From NCBI GenBank assembly GCA_003013855.2, contig ML058408.1, positions 2,294,001 to 2,358,000 of the forward strand: 64,000 bases of DNA, in the 5' to 3' direction. The DNA is from Liriodendron chinense (Eukaryota > Streptophyta > Magnoliopsida > Magnoliales > Magnoliaceae). Below the pieces are notes generated by a model. That model was not told the DNA's origin. It ran no database searches and saw only the letters and a program-made list of their open reading frames with translations. Below, piece after piece: positions 42,345-53,850 of this stretch. The translations under genes were made by a program, and so were the position numbers. Every line of letters starts with the position of its first letter. Position 1 is the first letter of the stretch.

Positions 42345-43823
42345 TGTTCGCTTCCCCAAGTGTAGGGTTGCGATGTAGTAATAAACTCGGTAAGACCAAG
42401 GTCGATCCATAAGGACTTGTGTAGGAATTCACAAACACATCCAATAGTTTCTATTGAGAAGCTAACAATCAGATTTTGTATGAGATTGATGTAAGTAACA
42501 ACTTTGAACTAAATTGAAGGTAAACAATTGTAAAAAAGGAACTAGGGGTTCAAGGATCCACTTGTAGCAATCCTTGATGCTCAATTCGCTGTGGTTTCTC
42601 ACTTTCTCAACTAGAATCGATATTAAGATCTATCTAGCCAGATGATAGAGCTGTTAAACCAAACAATTTGTCATATGTAAGAGCCATGTGTATGATTCAC
42701 TCAATGCAAGCTAGGCTGAGCATGCTCAATTGCATAGGTCAGTCCCAATTCAAATAGGATAAGATCACAATCATAACCATCCTCAAGTCCTGTCACAAGA
42801 CAAGGCTAGATTATGATTTGCACTTGATTCAAATCACATGCACAGTCCCATACATAATTCAGAAAACCAGAAAAGTAGAACTTTGGTAGGAAGTCCCCAC
42901 ATGAAGATCATAGTACTAGAGCGTACTCCAATTCCTCGGATCATACAGGTCTAGACTAACAAAAATCAATTAAGAACTTAAGTAATTCTCCCAAACATCC
43001 ATGAGTCATCATAAGACTAAGAAAAACTACTTAGAACTTGTATAAACTAAAAACGAATTGAAACATCTTAGATCCACTACAAGCTTCACCTCTTAGCCCT
43101 AGCTAAGAGGTTTAGCTGCTCATGATCCAAGGAAACATGAAACAACTAAAAAAAATATAAAACAGTAAAACAAACTAGAAGGAGTTTTGGAACTTCGAAA
43201 TTCACTTCCGCCACCTCCAACCTTGCTTAAACTCCTCTAAGATACCCTAGGAACGATCCCTAGGTGTCCTTTTATAGTGGGGAGGCTCCACAAACTCAGA
43301 ATTTGCGTAAAACTTACGCACTGCGTAGAGAAATCCGGTGCCAGAAATAGAAAGTCCGCATCTTACGCATGGCCGACCGGTCGGACGACCGGTCTGAGTA
43401 GCTGGCCGACTGGTCGTGACCAGTTGTGCCTCACTATGAAACAATCCAGCAAGCTCTAGAGGTGGAATTTCTTCTGGCCGACCAGTCAGGACTGTCTTGG
43501 TTCTGTGTCCAAGCATATGCAAAGGGTTGGCCGACCGGTCTTGACCGGTCTGGCTCCCTTGGCCGACCGGTAGGACGACCGGTCGTGGCCATTACTTCTT
43601 CATTTCCTTCTTCTTTTCTTCTCTCTTTGCTTCCTTCTTCCTTCGGCCCACCTTGGGTCTTCATCCAAGGCTCTTAAAGGGATATTTTTGGTCTCTTATT
43701 AGGTGAAGTCCACTCTCATTCCTGCAATCACAACACATGCATTAAATTAGTCTTTAAATCATGAAAACCTTGCATAATGAGTGATGAATTGGGGCTAGAA
43801 TATGCACAATTGAGAGCTTAACA
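42345..43823 (-). mobile_element. F1 solo LTR inside G4
   Basis: 1,479 bp, minus strand from TGTTAAGCTCTCAATTG to GGGGAAGCGAACA, flanked by AAGTT on both sides (42340-42344 and 43824-43828). No PBS or polypurine tract. TATA antisense at about 43268-43277, R/U5 hairpin at 43089-43110 (perfect). Confidence 0.93.
43375..43584 (-). repeat. GACCGGTC array, F1 solo LTR in G4
   Basis: Pairs such as GACCGGTC-GGAC-GACCGGTC and GACCGGTC-TT-GACCGGTC with variants GACTGGTC, GACCAGTC. Spacers contain AATCCAGCAAG. Confidence 0.92.
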
Positions 43824-44185
43824 AAGTTCAGGTGCCCTCGTACCGGATCGAGTAGTATGATCCCACTTGCAGTCAGGAAGGTCTGAGGCTTCATCTCAAC
43901 CTCTTGGAAGAACGGAGGGACGCATCCCAACTTCGAGCAGCGCTTATCAACAATGTATCGCTCGTTATCGTAACGCCAAAGTCTGACCTAGAGCTTTTCA
44001 GCTCGGCAATTTGATTCTTAGACAGAACCTCGGAATTCCTGCTCGTTCGTTGGATCCAAATTGGGAAGGCCCGTATCGAGTTATCAAAATTGTACGAGCA
44101 AGGTACCTATTATCTCGAAGATATGCAAGGAAGACCCGTACTTCGCCCTTGGCACGTGGAGCATTTGCTACGGTATTTCCCTTAA

Positions 44186-44589
44186 TTCGATGTAAGTTTG
44201 AACGATATTCGAATAAAGGTGGATTGTCTTTATTGTCTTTTGGTCGCTACTCCATTTGATTGGACCTGAATAGACCTGAAGAGAATACGCATATTCTCTT
44301 GGCCAATTCTCTACCCTTAGTAGAATCAAAGCCTCAATCGATAGATCAGTCTATCTTTACGCGGACATGGTCACCAAGACCCCCGGATTGAGCCTAACTC
44401 ATTGCTTCATGAGTTAAGTACGAAGGCATTCAGTATACGAGAAAGCAGGAACCAAAAGAAGGAGAAAAAAGACGTAAATAATATTAGCAAAATGCTTTTT
44501 TCATTCATCTCATTGATTATAAAAGTCAAGTTGTTTACAAATGAAAAGTGAAAACTGATACATTAGATAGATAAAAGGAAGAAAGATGG
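44186..44589. other. Spacer between integrase and antisense gene of G4
   Basis: About 400 bp with no coding content seen on either strand; probably the region in which the two converging transcripts end. Confidence 0.5.
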
Positions 44590-46765
44590 TCATCCTTGCA
44601 CATCGGCCAGGGGAGGAGCCAAACTCTCAGCTTCAGGGCCCACTTCCGAGACCCCTCCCGCTTGAGTGACCTTAGTCACCTCGTTCTCGGCGGCTGCTCT
44701 TTCCTCCACAACTATGATAGCCGTGACCTTTTCGAACTCTCCCATATCAAAAGATGGAGACATTCGCTGCACCACCCGCAGTGCGAAGTCGCGACCAGCA
44801 TCGTACGACTCATATCTTTTGTCGTTATACAGCTACGAAGTCCGGAACTCCATGATGGCTCGGGCCCCTTCATCAGAGAGCATCTTGACAAGGGCCACTC
44901 TCTCCTCCTCCCAGTGGATCGAGTCATCCTTGAGCTGTGCAAGGGTGGAGCGCTCTTTCTCCAGATTGTCGCTAACTTCCTTGAGCTATGACTTGATTTC
45001 TGCGAGCCGCTCCTCCAACGAGATCTTGTCCTGATGGAAGATCTCTCTTTCTCTCTCTACTTTCTCCTTCATCTCTGCAGCTTGGCGAAGTTCGAGTCCA
45101 AAGTCTGATACCTATCGGTCAAGACTTGAACCTTTTCGATGAGGATTGTTCTCTCCCTGGTCATCTTCGCGATCAAGATCTCGCGAGACTTAATAACCTA
45201 GTCCCGTCCGTGGACCGCCTTTTCCAAAGCGATCCTCTTCCCCTCGGCTTCATCTATTATACGGCGAGCGGCGAGGATATCACGCCTCGTTCATATGATG
45301 AGGTCCAAGCCCTGCAGGACAGAAGGAAGACTATGAGATGAGCATTCAAAAGTCAATAGAAAAAGCTAGGAACAGGGTCAAATCAAAGCATATTTTACCT
45401 GGACCATTCTCACTCCCACATCAAGAAAGAGGTCTTCAGGACTTGGCTCGGGGAGGGCACCAAAAGTTTGGGGGGAGATGTTGTCAAAAAGAAACTTGCA
45501 GATTGGATGGAGGTGACTGGGGATGGTGAACGTTCCGACTCCAGAGGGCTGGGCTATGACTAGGCCAGCTGGGCTCGCATCTTGAGCAGTGGTCAGCTCG
45601 CGAGCAAGAACCATCTCGCGAGGACCTTCCACCTCGCGAGGTTCTTCAGCTAGGGGGCAATTTGACCCCGCCACGTCGTTCCTCAGAGAATTGTCAATGA
45701 TATCAATGACTGGTAGTTCAGGAGGAACCACCGGTGTAGAAACCGTCGGTGCAGCCGCCGCAGTCTCCGGTAGAGGGGTTTGGGCAGTTTCACCAGGCCG
45801 ATTAGACGGGTGAGAGGGACCGGCAGATGTCTTCTTTTGACTTTTTGAGCCGGTGCCCTTTAGGCGAGGCAGCAACCCTCTCTTCTCCCCCACGTTCGTC
45901 ATCGCGACCTCCTCGCGAGATATCAACCCGGCCGCTGCGAGTCGAGAGGCTGACAGACAAGCCTCGATATGCCTGTCGCGAGTAGGCAACTTGTAAACCT
46001 TCACGATCTTCTCGTGAATTCCTCCTTTCAAGTTCAGCTTCCCCACAGTTGGAACACCTGTAAACATGAGCAAAAGTTAGAAAAGCAGAGAACATTAAGC
46101 GGCTCATAAATCTGGGAAGAGTGAAGCTACGCCCACCTTCACAGAAAAATTGGCTCACGTTATGGCTCCCAAAGGAGGACCCTGTCTCAGACTCCCAGCT
46201 CCCGGAAGCGTAAAACCAGCGTTTCTTCCACCCGGGGTAATTCAAAGAGGGTTTCCCCAAGACGAAATTATCCCGGTGCCAGTAACACAGGTAATACCAG
46301 CCTTCGCTGGAGGGGGCTTTCTTGAGTTGGTACATTTGGAGGAACTCTTCTGCCGTTAACTCCATGTTACCAGCTTGCGCCCAGAGAATGAAGGAGCTCA
46401 GAATTACCCTCCAGCTGTTTATAATAAGTTACCCGGGGGCAATCTTATAACTTCAGGAGTACGCCGCGAATGAAGGGGTGGAGGGGAAGGCGCACCCCAA
46501 GAGTGAAGAAATACTCATAGAGGGTGACTCAACCGGGGGGAGGTGAGTCCGGGGTTTCTCCCTCTCCGGGTAACCGGAAAACAACTGAGTTGGAAACCTG
46601 GTATTTCTCCCGCAACTCACTTAGTCGTTCCTCCGTCATAATCGAAGGGTACTCGGACGCAGAGAATCTGCCGGCAGGAACCCTCGCATTGTTGGAGTAA
46701 GAAGACTTTGGGGTAGCATCCCCCAGGGGGACGGTCTCCTCATCAGAATCCCCCGCCATGGACAT
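44590..46765 (-). pseudogene. Antisense gene of G4, apparently with introns
   Basis: Minus-strand exon pieces, N to C: 46765-46529 (MSMAGDSDEETVPLGDATPK, ERLSELREKYQV), then TLYEYFFTLGVRLPLHPFIR after a TGA, then SWRVILSSFILWAQAGNMEL and KKAPSSEGWYYLCYWHRDNF. GT-AG introns fit at 46136-46058 (79 bp; joins FFCEG to VPTVGKLNLK) and 45398-45312 (87 bp; joins RMVQ to GLDL). The tail to 44590 (ends LADVQG) is rich in charged residues and reads like a coiled coil. The N-terminal part recalls the gypsy-associated plant domain called 'putative gypsy type transposase' in protein family collections; this is from memory and its function is unknown. Stops and frame changes make this copy a pseudogene. 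Confidence 0.7.
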
Positions 46766-46953
46766 TTAAAGATAAAAAGAGGGAGGAAAATAGCACTTTG
46801 GAAGAGAAGGAGAATGAGGAAATGAAGCTATACCAGAGAGAATCGGACTAACAAAGTCACACCAGAGGAAGAGAGTTACACCAGAAGGAAGCAAGGAAAG
46901 AGGAAGGATTTTCAAAAACTTCGGATGAAATTTCGAAAACCTTGCAGTCTCCG

Positions 46954-46964
46954 TATATTTATAA
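46954..46964 (-). promoter_or_regulatory. Candidate TATA box for the antisense gene
   Basis: Minus strand reads TTATAAATATA, about 190 bp before the ATG at 46765, a reasonable distance for a plant promoter and leader. It lies inside the element, not in the LTR. Confidence 0.55.
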
Positions 46965-47226
46965 GCAATCATTCCTCAAGATTTGGTGACATGTGGCGAT
47001 TGTTCGTTTGGCACAGCAGTCGAGCGGGCATGGCCATTAATTCCACAGATACGTGGCGGGCGCCTCTTCATTTCCTCTTTGCCGAAAAGCTGCGGAAGGC
47101 TGGCGCTCATTAATGCCAGCCCAATCATGTACGGCTTTACCTCCGATAAAGGCATTAGACGGTTATGCGTGCCAGTTAGCAAGTCCTTCACTTAGACTTC
47201 TCGACGGTAAGGACTTGGGGAGCATC
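46965..47226. other. G4 region before the 3' LTR
   Basis: Short non-coding region ending in AAGGACTTGGGGAGCATC, the likely polypurine tract, directly before the LTR start TGTTATAGC. Confidence 0.6.
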
Positions 47227-47945
47227 TGTTATAGCTAAGTTGCAGTGGTTGAAGATAGCGAAGACTCGAGGCCTGCGAGCACCTTTGTGATGGTATTCGA
47301 CCTGCGAGCCCTCATGGTCAAGGCTCGCATATTGGAAAAGTACGATATACAACCCCCAAACCACCGAGCCTTTCTGGTCGAGGCTCGCATATCGGGGAAG
47401 TGCGGAATACCCTTCTGAAAATGTGAGCATCTTGATTAGTGGTCGTTGAAAGGTTCTGCATTTCAAATATGCGAGAAGTTACCCCCGAGCTCGAACGTCC
47501 TTCCGCCTTTTTAGTACTAGCAGCCCATATAGACCGATTTTGGGCTTATCTTTGCTCGTGGTTCCGAACCTCAGGGGATCACTATCAGGGAACGTAATCA
47601 ACCAGATGTCTAATTGGACCAGGCCATCTCTTTATCTAAGGAGCAACAGGATAAACACCTTATCTCTGGAAATCAGTAGTAATCTTAACGTCTTGTATAA
47701 CAGATTGGATCACTTGAACCTATATAAATGGGTGGCCTCATGAATGAAAGAGGTACACAATCTCTAAGCTGATATCCCCCTGTTTCGTTTTACAACCATG
47801 TCTCGTTTGACTTAAGCTTCGGAGGACCAACGGCTGGACGTCGGCCACCCTTAGTTTTCTCTTGTATTCTTTCAGGTTCGAAAGGAAGCTGGCTTGAAGG
47901 AAGGTGAACGTCTGAAGGATTCTGTTACCAAATCCGACGTAAACA
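47227..47945 (+). mobile_element. G4 3' LTR (Tat type)
   Basis: 719 bp from TGTTATAGCTAAGTTGC to CGACGTAAACA. It has the TATA-like TATATAAATG at 47721 and the block GACGTCGGCCACCCTTAGTT shared with G5. Two GAGGCTCGCATAT words occur near 47322 and 47382. Confidence 0.85.
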
Positions 47946-49256
47946 CAACTCTCTTTCGGAAACAATGCTTCTATAAACTTCAAGATATACACGAACAAGA
48001 TTTAAAGAAATTAAATGATAGAAGATGAAATCTTAAACTCCTTAAACATAATGAGTGTCTCACATAGAATCCCCACTGATTGATTGATAAATAGAGGAAC
48101 CCGAACAAGTGAGGTCTAGTGTGCATAGTGAATGTTCATCTCATGAGTTTCCAGGATTACCTTCTTCATAGATCAACAAAACTAAAGATCTAAGAGTGTA
48201 CAGATCAACAACAAGCCTATGACAAGAATTTGTCTTACCGTTCCTTCGACGGATTTCACACTACTTCCCATTTCCAGCTTAGGTTACGGGTAGACCTTCC
48301 CTGGTTAGTAATAGGTAGCCCTTTTTGAAAATTTTCAACATATATTCAATGAATAACCTTAATTTTCTTTCAATAATAAATAGGTTTTTTAGAAATCCAT
48401 ATCTTTCATTCTTTTTTCTTATTTCACATGAACAAGGATGGATAAAGTTCCCCGGCTTGGTTCCTCAACACCTTAAACCTTTAATTTAACTGATCCACAA
48501 ATCTACATAATCCCTTTAAATCATGAGAATCGTGTAATGTGAACTAGACTCAAAAGTATTCAAATTTTCTATCAATCAAATCAATAGGGGAATTCAAATA
48601 GAAAATTACCATGTTATAAGTCCTTTAAGAGTTTCAAAATTATGTCACTACATCTCTCTTCCTTTCATACTTTTGACATTCCAAGTGCATAAAAACACGA
48701 TTTTCCAAAAGAGTTTTGAATTTTTAGAAAAATTGAAAATTTTCTACAAACATTGCTTGAAATGTCACAAATTGCTAGATTCATCTAAGAATCTCACCCC
48801 CAACCAAAACTTTACATTGGCCACAATGTAAGAAAAATATGCAATAAATATAACAACATGAGAGCAATATGGCCATATAAAGGAAGTGAGAAAGAGAGAT
48901 ATCACCTGAGAAATAATATTGCATGGCAAAATTGGCTTGCGGAGATGGATTACTTCACAAACTAAGTCTACTAATCAAAGCAAATCCTAATGCAATTTAA
49001 TTCTAGGAAAGCGATTAAAAATCTAAACCGTCCTCCGACAGACTAGGAGGTTAATCCCAACAACTCATCTAAAAGCATAAAGTTTAGCAGAATCATTAGA
49101 TGGATCAAAGGTTTCGTAGTAAAGTCATCCAAGATCCTACTTTACAATATACATATGTGTGAGTGATCTTGATAAGACATTGAAAATCTCAAAAAGGAAT
49201 TTCAACGGGGTCCTTAATGTTTTCACCACATGTATAAGAAGAGACATCATCATTAT
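47946..49256 (-). mobile_element. G6: fragment of an F1 element, G2 sub-lineage
   Basis: Antisense 3' untranslated region with the conserved blocks of G1, G2 and G8, then (49090-49256) the region corresponding to the unrecognised coding segment of G2. It is bounded on the left by the G4 LTR and on the right by the G5 LTR. It contains the internal polypurine copy (minus strand GGTTGGGGGTG, near 48795). Confidence 0.85.
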
Positions 49257-50043
49257 TGTAGGATAAAGTTGACCATCAAGAAATGCGATCAGAGAATGAT
49301 TAAGAGAAGGCGTGGCTAGCCATCCCAAATGCGAGCAGCTCGGCTCGTACTCGTCGAAAGGGGTCGCATCCCAAATGCGAGCAGCTCGGCTCATGCTCGT
49401 CAGAAGGGGTTGCATCCCAAATGCGAGCAACTCGGATCGTGCTCGTCGAAAGGGGTTACATCTTATATGCGAGCAGCTCGGCTTGTGCTCGTCGAAAGGG
49501 GTCGCATCCCAAATGCGAGCAGCTCGGCTCGTGCTCGTCAGAAGGGGTCACATCCTAAATGCGGCCAGTCCACCGAGTCTGAGCATCCTCCGCTCTTCTA
49601 CTACCAGCAGCCCGTATAGGCCGGTCTTGGGCTTATCTCTATTCATGGCTCCGAATCTCAGGGGAGCACCATCAGGGAACGTAATCAGCTAGATGTCTAA
49701 TTGAGTTAGGACCATCCGCTTATCTAAGGATTCATCGGATAAATCCCCTATCCCCAGAAAATCAGCAGTAATCTTAACGTCTTGCGTAATAGACTGGGTC
49801 ACTCGGATTTGTATAGATAGATGACTCCACAAAAGATAAAGGTACACAATACATGATCTCTGAGTCCCACACTCTCGTCCTTCCTTCTTACTTCCACGTC
49901 CCATCTAACTTAAGCTTCGGAGGGCCAACGGCTGGACGCCGGCCACCCTTAGTTTTCCTTTGTGCTTTTTCAGGTTCAGGAGGATACTACCTGAGAGGAA
50001 GATGAACGTCTGGAGGACCCTGTTATAAAATTCGATGTAAACA
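49257..50043 (+). mobile_element. G5 5' LTR
   Basis: 787 bp from TGTAGGATAAAGTTGACC to CGATGTAAACA. The start aligns with the G4 LTR start with several changes. The first third is a minisatellite (49321-49563); the rest matches G4. Confidence 0.85.
49321..49563 (+). repeat. 46-bp minisatellite in the G5 LTR
   Basis: Units start at 49321, 49367, 49413, 49459, 49505 and 49551, exactly 46 bp apart; the last is partial. Each contains CATCCCAAATGCGAGCAGCT and CTCGTCGAAAGGGGT or close variants. It is absent from the G4 LTR, which has only loosely similar GCTCGCATAT words. Confidence 0.95.
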
Positions 50044-50046
50044 GAT

Positions 50047-50064
50047 TGGCGCCGTCTGTGGGAA
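50047..50064 (+). promoter_or_regulatory. Primer binding site, G5 (Tat type)
   Basis: TGGCGCCGTCTGTGGGAA three bases after the LTR, the PBS form I associate with Tat-lineage gypsy elements and distinct from the tRNA-Asp site of F1 and F2. Confidence 0.85.
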
Positions 50065-50117
50065 CGATTTGATCGTCAAGATTAGCCACTCTCACCACTG
50101 ATCGAAATCCTCCCACT

Positions 50118-51570
50118 ATGCCTCCCAAAAGACAGCTCATCCTCCCACTCCAAGGCAGATGCTACCTCCGCCTAACACTACCGAACCAGCGCCTATCCCT
50201 TAGACTACTTCAACGGGCCTCCCTCAGGGAGATCCTAACGTGCCATCGCAAAACCCGTAATTTGATGCTTCCGGGAATCAAGAAGACATCATGCGTCTCC
50301 TCGGAAACACACTCCTAACCCTCAACGCCGGACTTCAAGCCTTGTCTAATCGGCTTGATCAGCATTTTCTGGAGCCCCAGCGATAACCTTCCGAAGGGTT
50401 GCCGGCGCAACCTATACCAGTGGTTTCCAGACATTCCGCGGACGAACCACAAGTCCAACCAAATCATCCTCCATCGAATCAAATTCCACTCGGCAATCAA
50501 GCCCCTGTACTACCCCCGCATTCCATACACTCTAGTACTTCCCGACAACAGCAATCTCAGGGGTCCACTGTCGAAACGTCAGGTTATACCTTACCATGGG
50601 AAGGAGACCTCAAGAGAATCCATGATCGTTTTGATGACATGGAACAACGATACCAGGAAAATCGACCATCTACTGCTGTGGCGTCGATACATCGATCCGA
50701 GTCTCCTTTCACCTACGAGGTCATGGGGGCACCTTTACCTAGGAAGTATCGCACGCCCGTCATCACCCCGTATACCTGGTATTGGCGATCCTCTCGAACA
50801 CCTGGAAACGTATAGGTCTCTTATGGAGCTGGAGGGACATGGGTCAGAAATCATGTGTAGGGCTTTTTCCCTAACTTTAAAGGAGGCAGCTCGTACATGG
50901 TTCCGGGGGCTAAAACCCCGATCCATCGGGTCCTTCGCATAGCTATCGGAGTTATTCCTCTCTCAATTCATGGGAAGCATCCGTACTAAAAAGCCGGCAT
51001 CTCACCTAATGGATTTGAAATAGCAGCATGGGGAGACGATAAAGGAATTCACAGTACGGTTCACTACAGAAGCCGTCCAAACTGAAGGCTATACCGAAGA
51101 AAAAGGCCTCACCGCCCTCATAGCCGAAATTACAAGCGAGAGATTTAGATTTGCCCTAGATAAAAACCCTCCTAAAACCATGACAGAATTCCAACCAAAA
51201 GCTCAGAAATATATCAATGCAGAAGAAGTTGCTTTGGCACGTCATGGTATACAGGGTAAGAAACGCAAGCCGGAGGAAATCTAGCCCCCGGATAAGAAAT
51301 ATTGGTGTTGATGGAGATCAAGCATAAACCATATGTGAAATGGCCTGCAAAGATCAAATACGATCCTGAAAAGAGAGATAAGAGTAAGTTTTGTTATTTT
51401 CACAAAGACCATGGGCACAGTACCCAAGATTGCATATCTCTGCGAGATCACATCGAAGCTCTCATTCGAAAAGGTCATCTTCAAGATTATGTTGTCCGTC
51501 AAGGTCGATCACCTAAAAGGGTGGAAGCCCCACCACACCAGAAGAAGTCGCCTCACCATCATACTTCATA
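50118..51570 (+). pseudogene. gag: Gag of G5
   Basis: Begins MPPKRQ and changes frame soon after. Readable segments include FDASGNQEDIMRLLGNTLL, a proline- and glutamine-rich stretch, then the Gag core (GDPLEHLETYRSLMELEGHG, MCRAFSLTLKEAARTWFRGL, TTEAVQTEGYTEEKGLTALI). Stops at about 50939 and 51020 interrupt it. The end carries the motif typical of Tat Gag, CYFHKDHGHSTQDC, within the frame that begins at 51302. Confidence 0.87.
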
Positions 51571-51796
51571 AGAAGACGTTAAACCTACCGGGGAGATCTG
51601 GACCATCGTCGAAGGACCGACTTGCAAGGGAGATTCTCAAGTTTCAAGAAAAGGATACACTCGTAAGGCGTCTAAGAAGCCCCAGCATATCTACTGGTTG
51701 GAATAGACGCCCAACACGTTAGAATTCGGCCATCCTCCAATCTCCTTCTCCCTCGAGGATGCAGAGGCGATTCACTTCCCTCACGAAGACTCCATC

Positions 51797-52471
51797 GTGG
51801 TCGCGCTAAAGGTATCAAATTATCTGACTCATCGTATTATGGTGGATACAGGTAGCTCTGCTGATATTCTCTACCTGGAGGCATTCAACAAAATGGCACT
51901 AGTCAGAAGCCTGCTCAAACCAGTCACTACTCCTCTCGTCGGCTTCGGGGGAGAGGTGGTAACGCCGGAAGGAAGCATTGACCTCCCAGTCACCTTTGGA
52001 GAAAGTCCAACGAAAACGACTGTCTTCGTTAATTTCCTCGTGGTAGATCGGAGGTCAACATATAATGCCATTTTGGGTCGACCTTCGCTTAACAAGGTAG
52101 GGGCAGCTTTACATCCTTTGTATTTATGTGTCAAATTTCCTACCCCAAATGGTGTTGGGGTTGTACGAGGAAATCAAAAAGAAGCCCGATCGTGTTATGA
52201 GATAGCCGTACAAGATCGAAAGAAGGCTCAGACGACACCAGTCATGATGGTGGCACAAGATCCATCAAGTCCTCCCACGGCTACCTCATTGGACCCGAGA
52301 GAGAATGCTCTCCAATTTGGAACTCCCAGAGAAGAGACAGTGGTAATCCACTTAACTGAAGACGACTCAGTCCAAAGTTGTCTATGTGGGATCCTCTTTA
52401 AGCAGCATCTTTCGGGAAAATCTGGTCCGTTTCCTCACCGAATACCAAGATGTGTTTTCCTGGTCTTATAG
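51797..52471 (+). CDS. pol: Protease region of G5
   Basis: An open stretch of 224 codons. The retropepsin-like active site IMVDTGSSADILY is intact, followed by the GFGGEVVTPEGSIDLPVTFG and FLVVDRRSTYNAILGRPSLN blocks and a variable linker. This part alone could fold, but it is separated from Gag by frame changes near 51570-51720 and from RT by a frame change near 52390. Confidence 0.87.
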   Translation: MVALKVSNYLTHRIMVDTGSSADILYLEAFNKMALVRSLLKPVTTPLVGFGGEVVTPEGSIDLPVTFGESPTKTTVFVNFLVVDRRSTYNAILGRPSLNKVGAALHPLYLCVKFPTPNGVGVVRGNQKEARSCYEIAVQDRKKAQTTPVMMVAQDPSSPPTATSLDPRENALQFGTPREETVVIHLTEDDSVQSCLCGILFKQHLSGKSGPFPHRIPRCVFLVL

Positions 52472-52577
52472 AGACATGCCGGGCATCGACCCCAGCGTCA
52501 TAGCACATCGTCTGAACGTTGATCCGAAGTATAAACCTGTTCATCAGCGTTGACGTGCTTTCACTGTAGAGAGGTAA

Positions 52578-53368
52578 ATGGTAATCAAGGCTGAAGTCGA
52601 GAAGCTGCTCACAGTCAATTTTATAAAAGAAGTTGACTACCCAGAGTGGGTCGCGAACGTGGTTCTCGTTCGAAAAGTAAATGGCAAGTGGAGAATGTGT
52701 ATTGATTATTCAGATATGAACAAAGCATGCCCCAAAGATAGTTTCCTGACCCCACGAATCGACCAGCTGGTTGATTCAACAGCAGGACATGCGTTGCTCA
52801 GTTTTATGGACGCCTATTCCGGTTACAACCAAATCATGATGCATCCACCCGATAGCCAGCACACTGCCTTCATCACTGACCGAGGCCTGTATTGCTACCA
52901 GGTAATGCCTTTTGGTCTTAAAAATGCAGGGGCCACCTATCAGCGCCTCGTCAATAAAATATTTGCCACACAAATCGGTAGGAATATGGAGGTTTACGTC
53001 AACGACATGCTCGTGAAAAGTGTCGTAGAAGACGACCACCTTACAGATCTTCGAGAAGCCTTCGACTTGATGAGGAAGAATCAGATGAAGCTAAATCCTG
53101 AGAAATATGCGTTCGGAGTGTCTGTTGGAAAATTTCTCAGATTTATGGTTGGCTAACGAGGAATCGAGGCAAATCCTGAAAAAATAAAAGCATTGGTCGA
53201 GATGAAATCTCCGACCACTCTTAAGGATGTTCAACGTCTGCCTGGTCGCATTGCATCGTTAAACAGGTTCATTTCGCGGGCCTCTGACAAGTGTTTACCC
53301 TTCTTTAAACTCCTCCAAGCCATCGCCAAATCTGATTGGGAGTGGACACCGCAATGCGAAAAAGCATT
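52578..53368 (+). pseudogene. pol: Reverse transcriptase of G5, truncated
   Basis: Blocks in order: DYPEWVANVVLVRKVNGKWR, CIDYSDMNKACPKDSF, DAYSGYNQIMMHPPD, YQVMPFGLKNAGATYQRLV, then VYVNDMLVKS. The catalytic motif normally reads YVDD; here it is YVND, a loss of the first Asp. A TAA at 53154 and continuation to RGIEANPEKIKALVEMKSPT follow. The RNase H region starts (CEKAF) and is cut by the F3 LTR at 53369. Confidence 0.9.
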
Positions 53369-53608
53369 TGTTGAACCTCCAATTTATACATTGCATAGGC
53401 CACTACATCACATTATATGCATGGTTTTCATGTTTAAAAGGGCCATCTAATGTATGTTTTGTGATTGTAGGGATGAGAGCAGACTTCACCTAATTGGGGA
53501 CCAAAAGAATACATTTAGATGCATGGGATGAAGATTGAAAAAGGAGCAAAGAAAGAAGAAAGCAAGGAGAAAAGAAAGTTGAAGAAAAAGAAGAAGAATA
53601 GCAAGTCC

Positions 53609-53850
53609 GACCGGTCATCCGATCGGTCGGCTACACCTTTGGAAACCACTGGATGAAGGACCAATTGGTCCGACCGGTCTTGACCGGTTGGCCAACCGGT
53701 CGGTGCCTTCTGCAGAACACACTGGACCAATGCCCAGTTTGGTCCGACTAGTCGGCCAACCAGTCAACCCTCTCTGTGTACTCCTTGGACTATTTAAAAT
53801 ACAGGTCCGACCGGTCAGCCAGCCCAGTCCGACCGGTCGTCCGACCGGTT
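53609..53850 (+). repeat. GACCGGTC array, second F3 LTR
   Basis: Pairs such as GACCGGTC-ATCC-GATCGGTC, GACCGGTC-TT-GACCGGTT and GACCGGTC-GTCC-GACCGGTT. Spacers contain CACTGGAC. Confidence 0.92.

Larger units (their letters stand above)
42221..44185 (+). pseudogene. pol: Integrase C-terminal part of G4, interrupted
   Basis: Before the inserted LTR the frame reads WPELLPEVLWAYRTTTRT and ETPFSLAFGTDVVVPVEV (42225-42344). After it (43829 on) the rest is readable: LNLLEERRDASQLRAAL, then SLDPNWEGPYRVIKIV, and YLEDMQGRPVLRPWHVEHLL with stop TAA at 44183. These blocks are characteristic of Tat-type integrase C-termini. Several frame changes occur between 43940 and 44120. The catalytic core is missing. 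Confidence 0.87.
42221..47945 (+). mobile_element. G4: 3' half of a Tat-type gypsy element
   Basis: Starts inside the integrase coding sequence and runs through the integrase C-terminus, a long antisense gene, a polypurine-like tract and a 719-bp 3' LTR. An F1 solo LTR inserted at 42345-43823. The 5' half, including gag, protease and RT, is not in the window. The LTR is of the same family as the G5 LTR. The antisense gene places it with Tat-lineage elements that carry extra genes. Confidence 0.85.
49257..53368 (+). mobile_element. G5: 5' half of a Tat-type gypsy element
   Basis: 5' LTR, PBS, gag, protease, RT and the start of RNase H in one direction. It is cut at 53369 by an F3 LTR; the five bases before the cut are GCATT. 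It is inserted in G6 (left flank ATTAT). Its LTR is of the G4 family. Confidence 0.9.

Noticed and set aside
44596..45034. Plus-strand open frames of 122-131 codons in G4
   Set aside because: They lie opposite the coiled-coil exon of the antisense gene and look like its shadow.
47227..50043. G4 and G5 LTRs as the two ends of one element
   Set aside because: G4 has its polypurine tract on the left of its LTR and G5 has its PBS on the right of its LTR; antisense F1 sequence lies between, and the two LTRs differ clearly.
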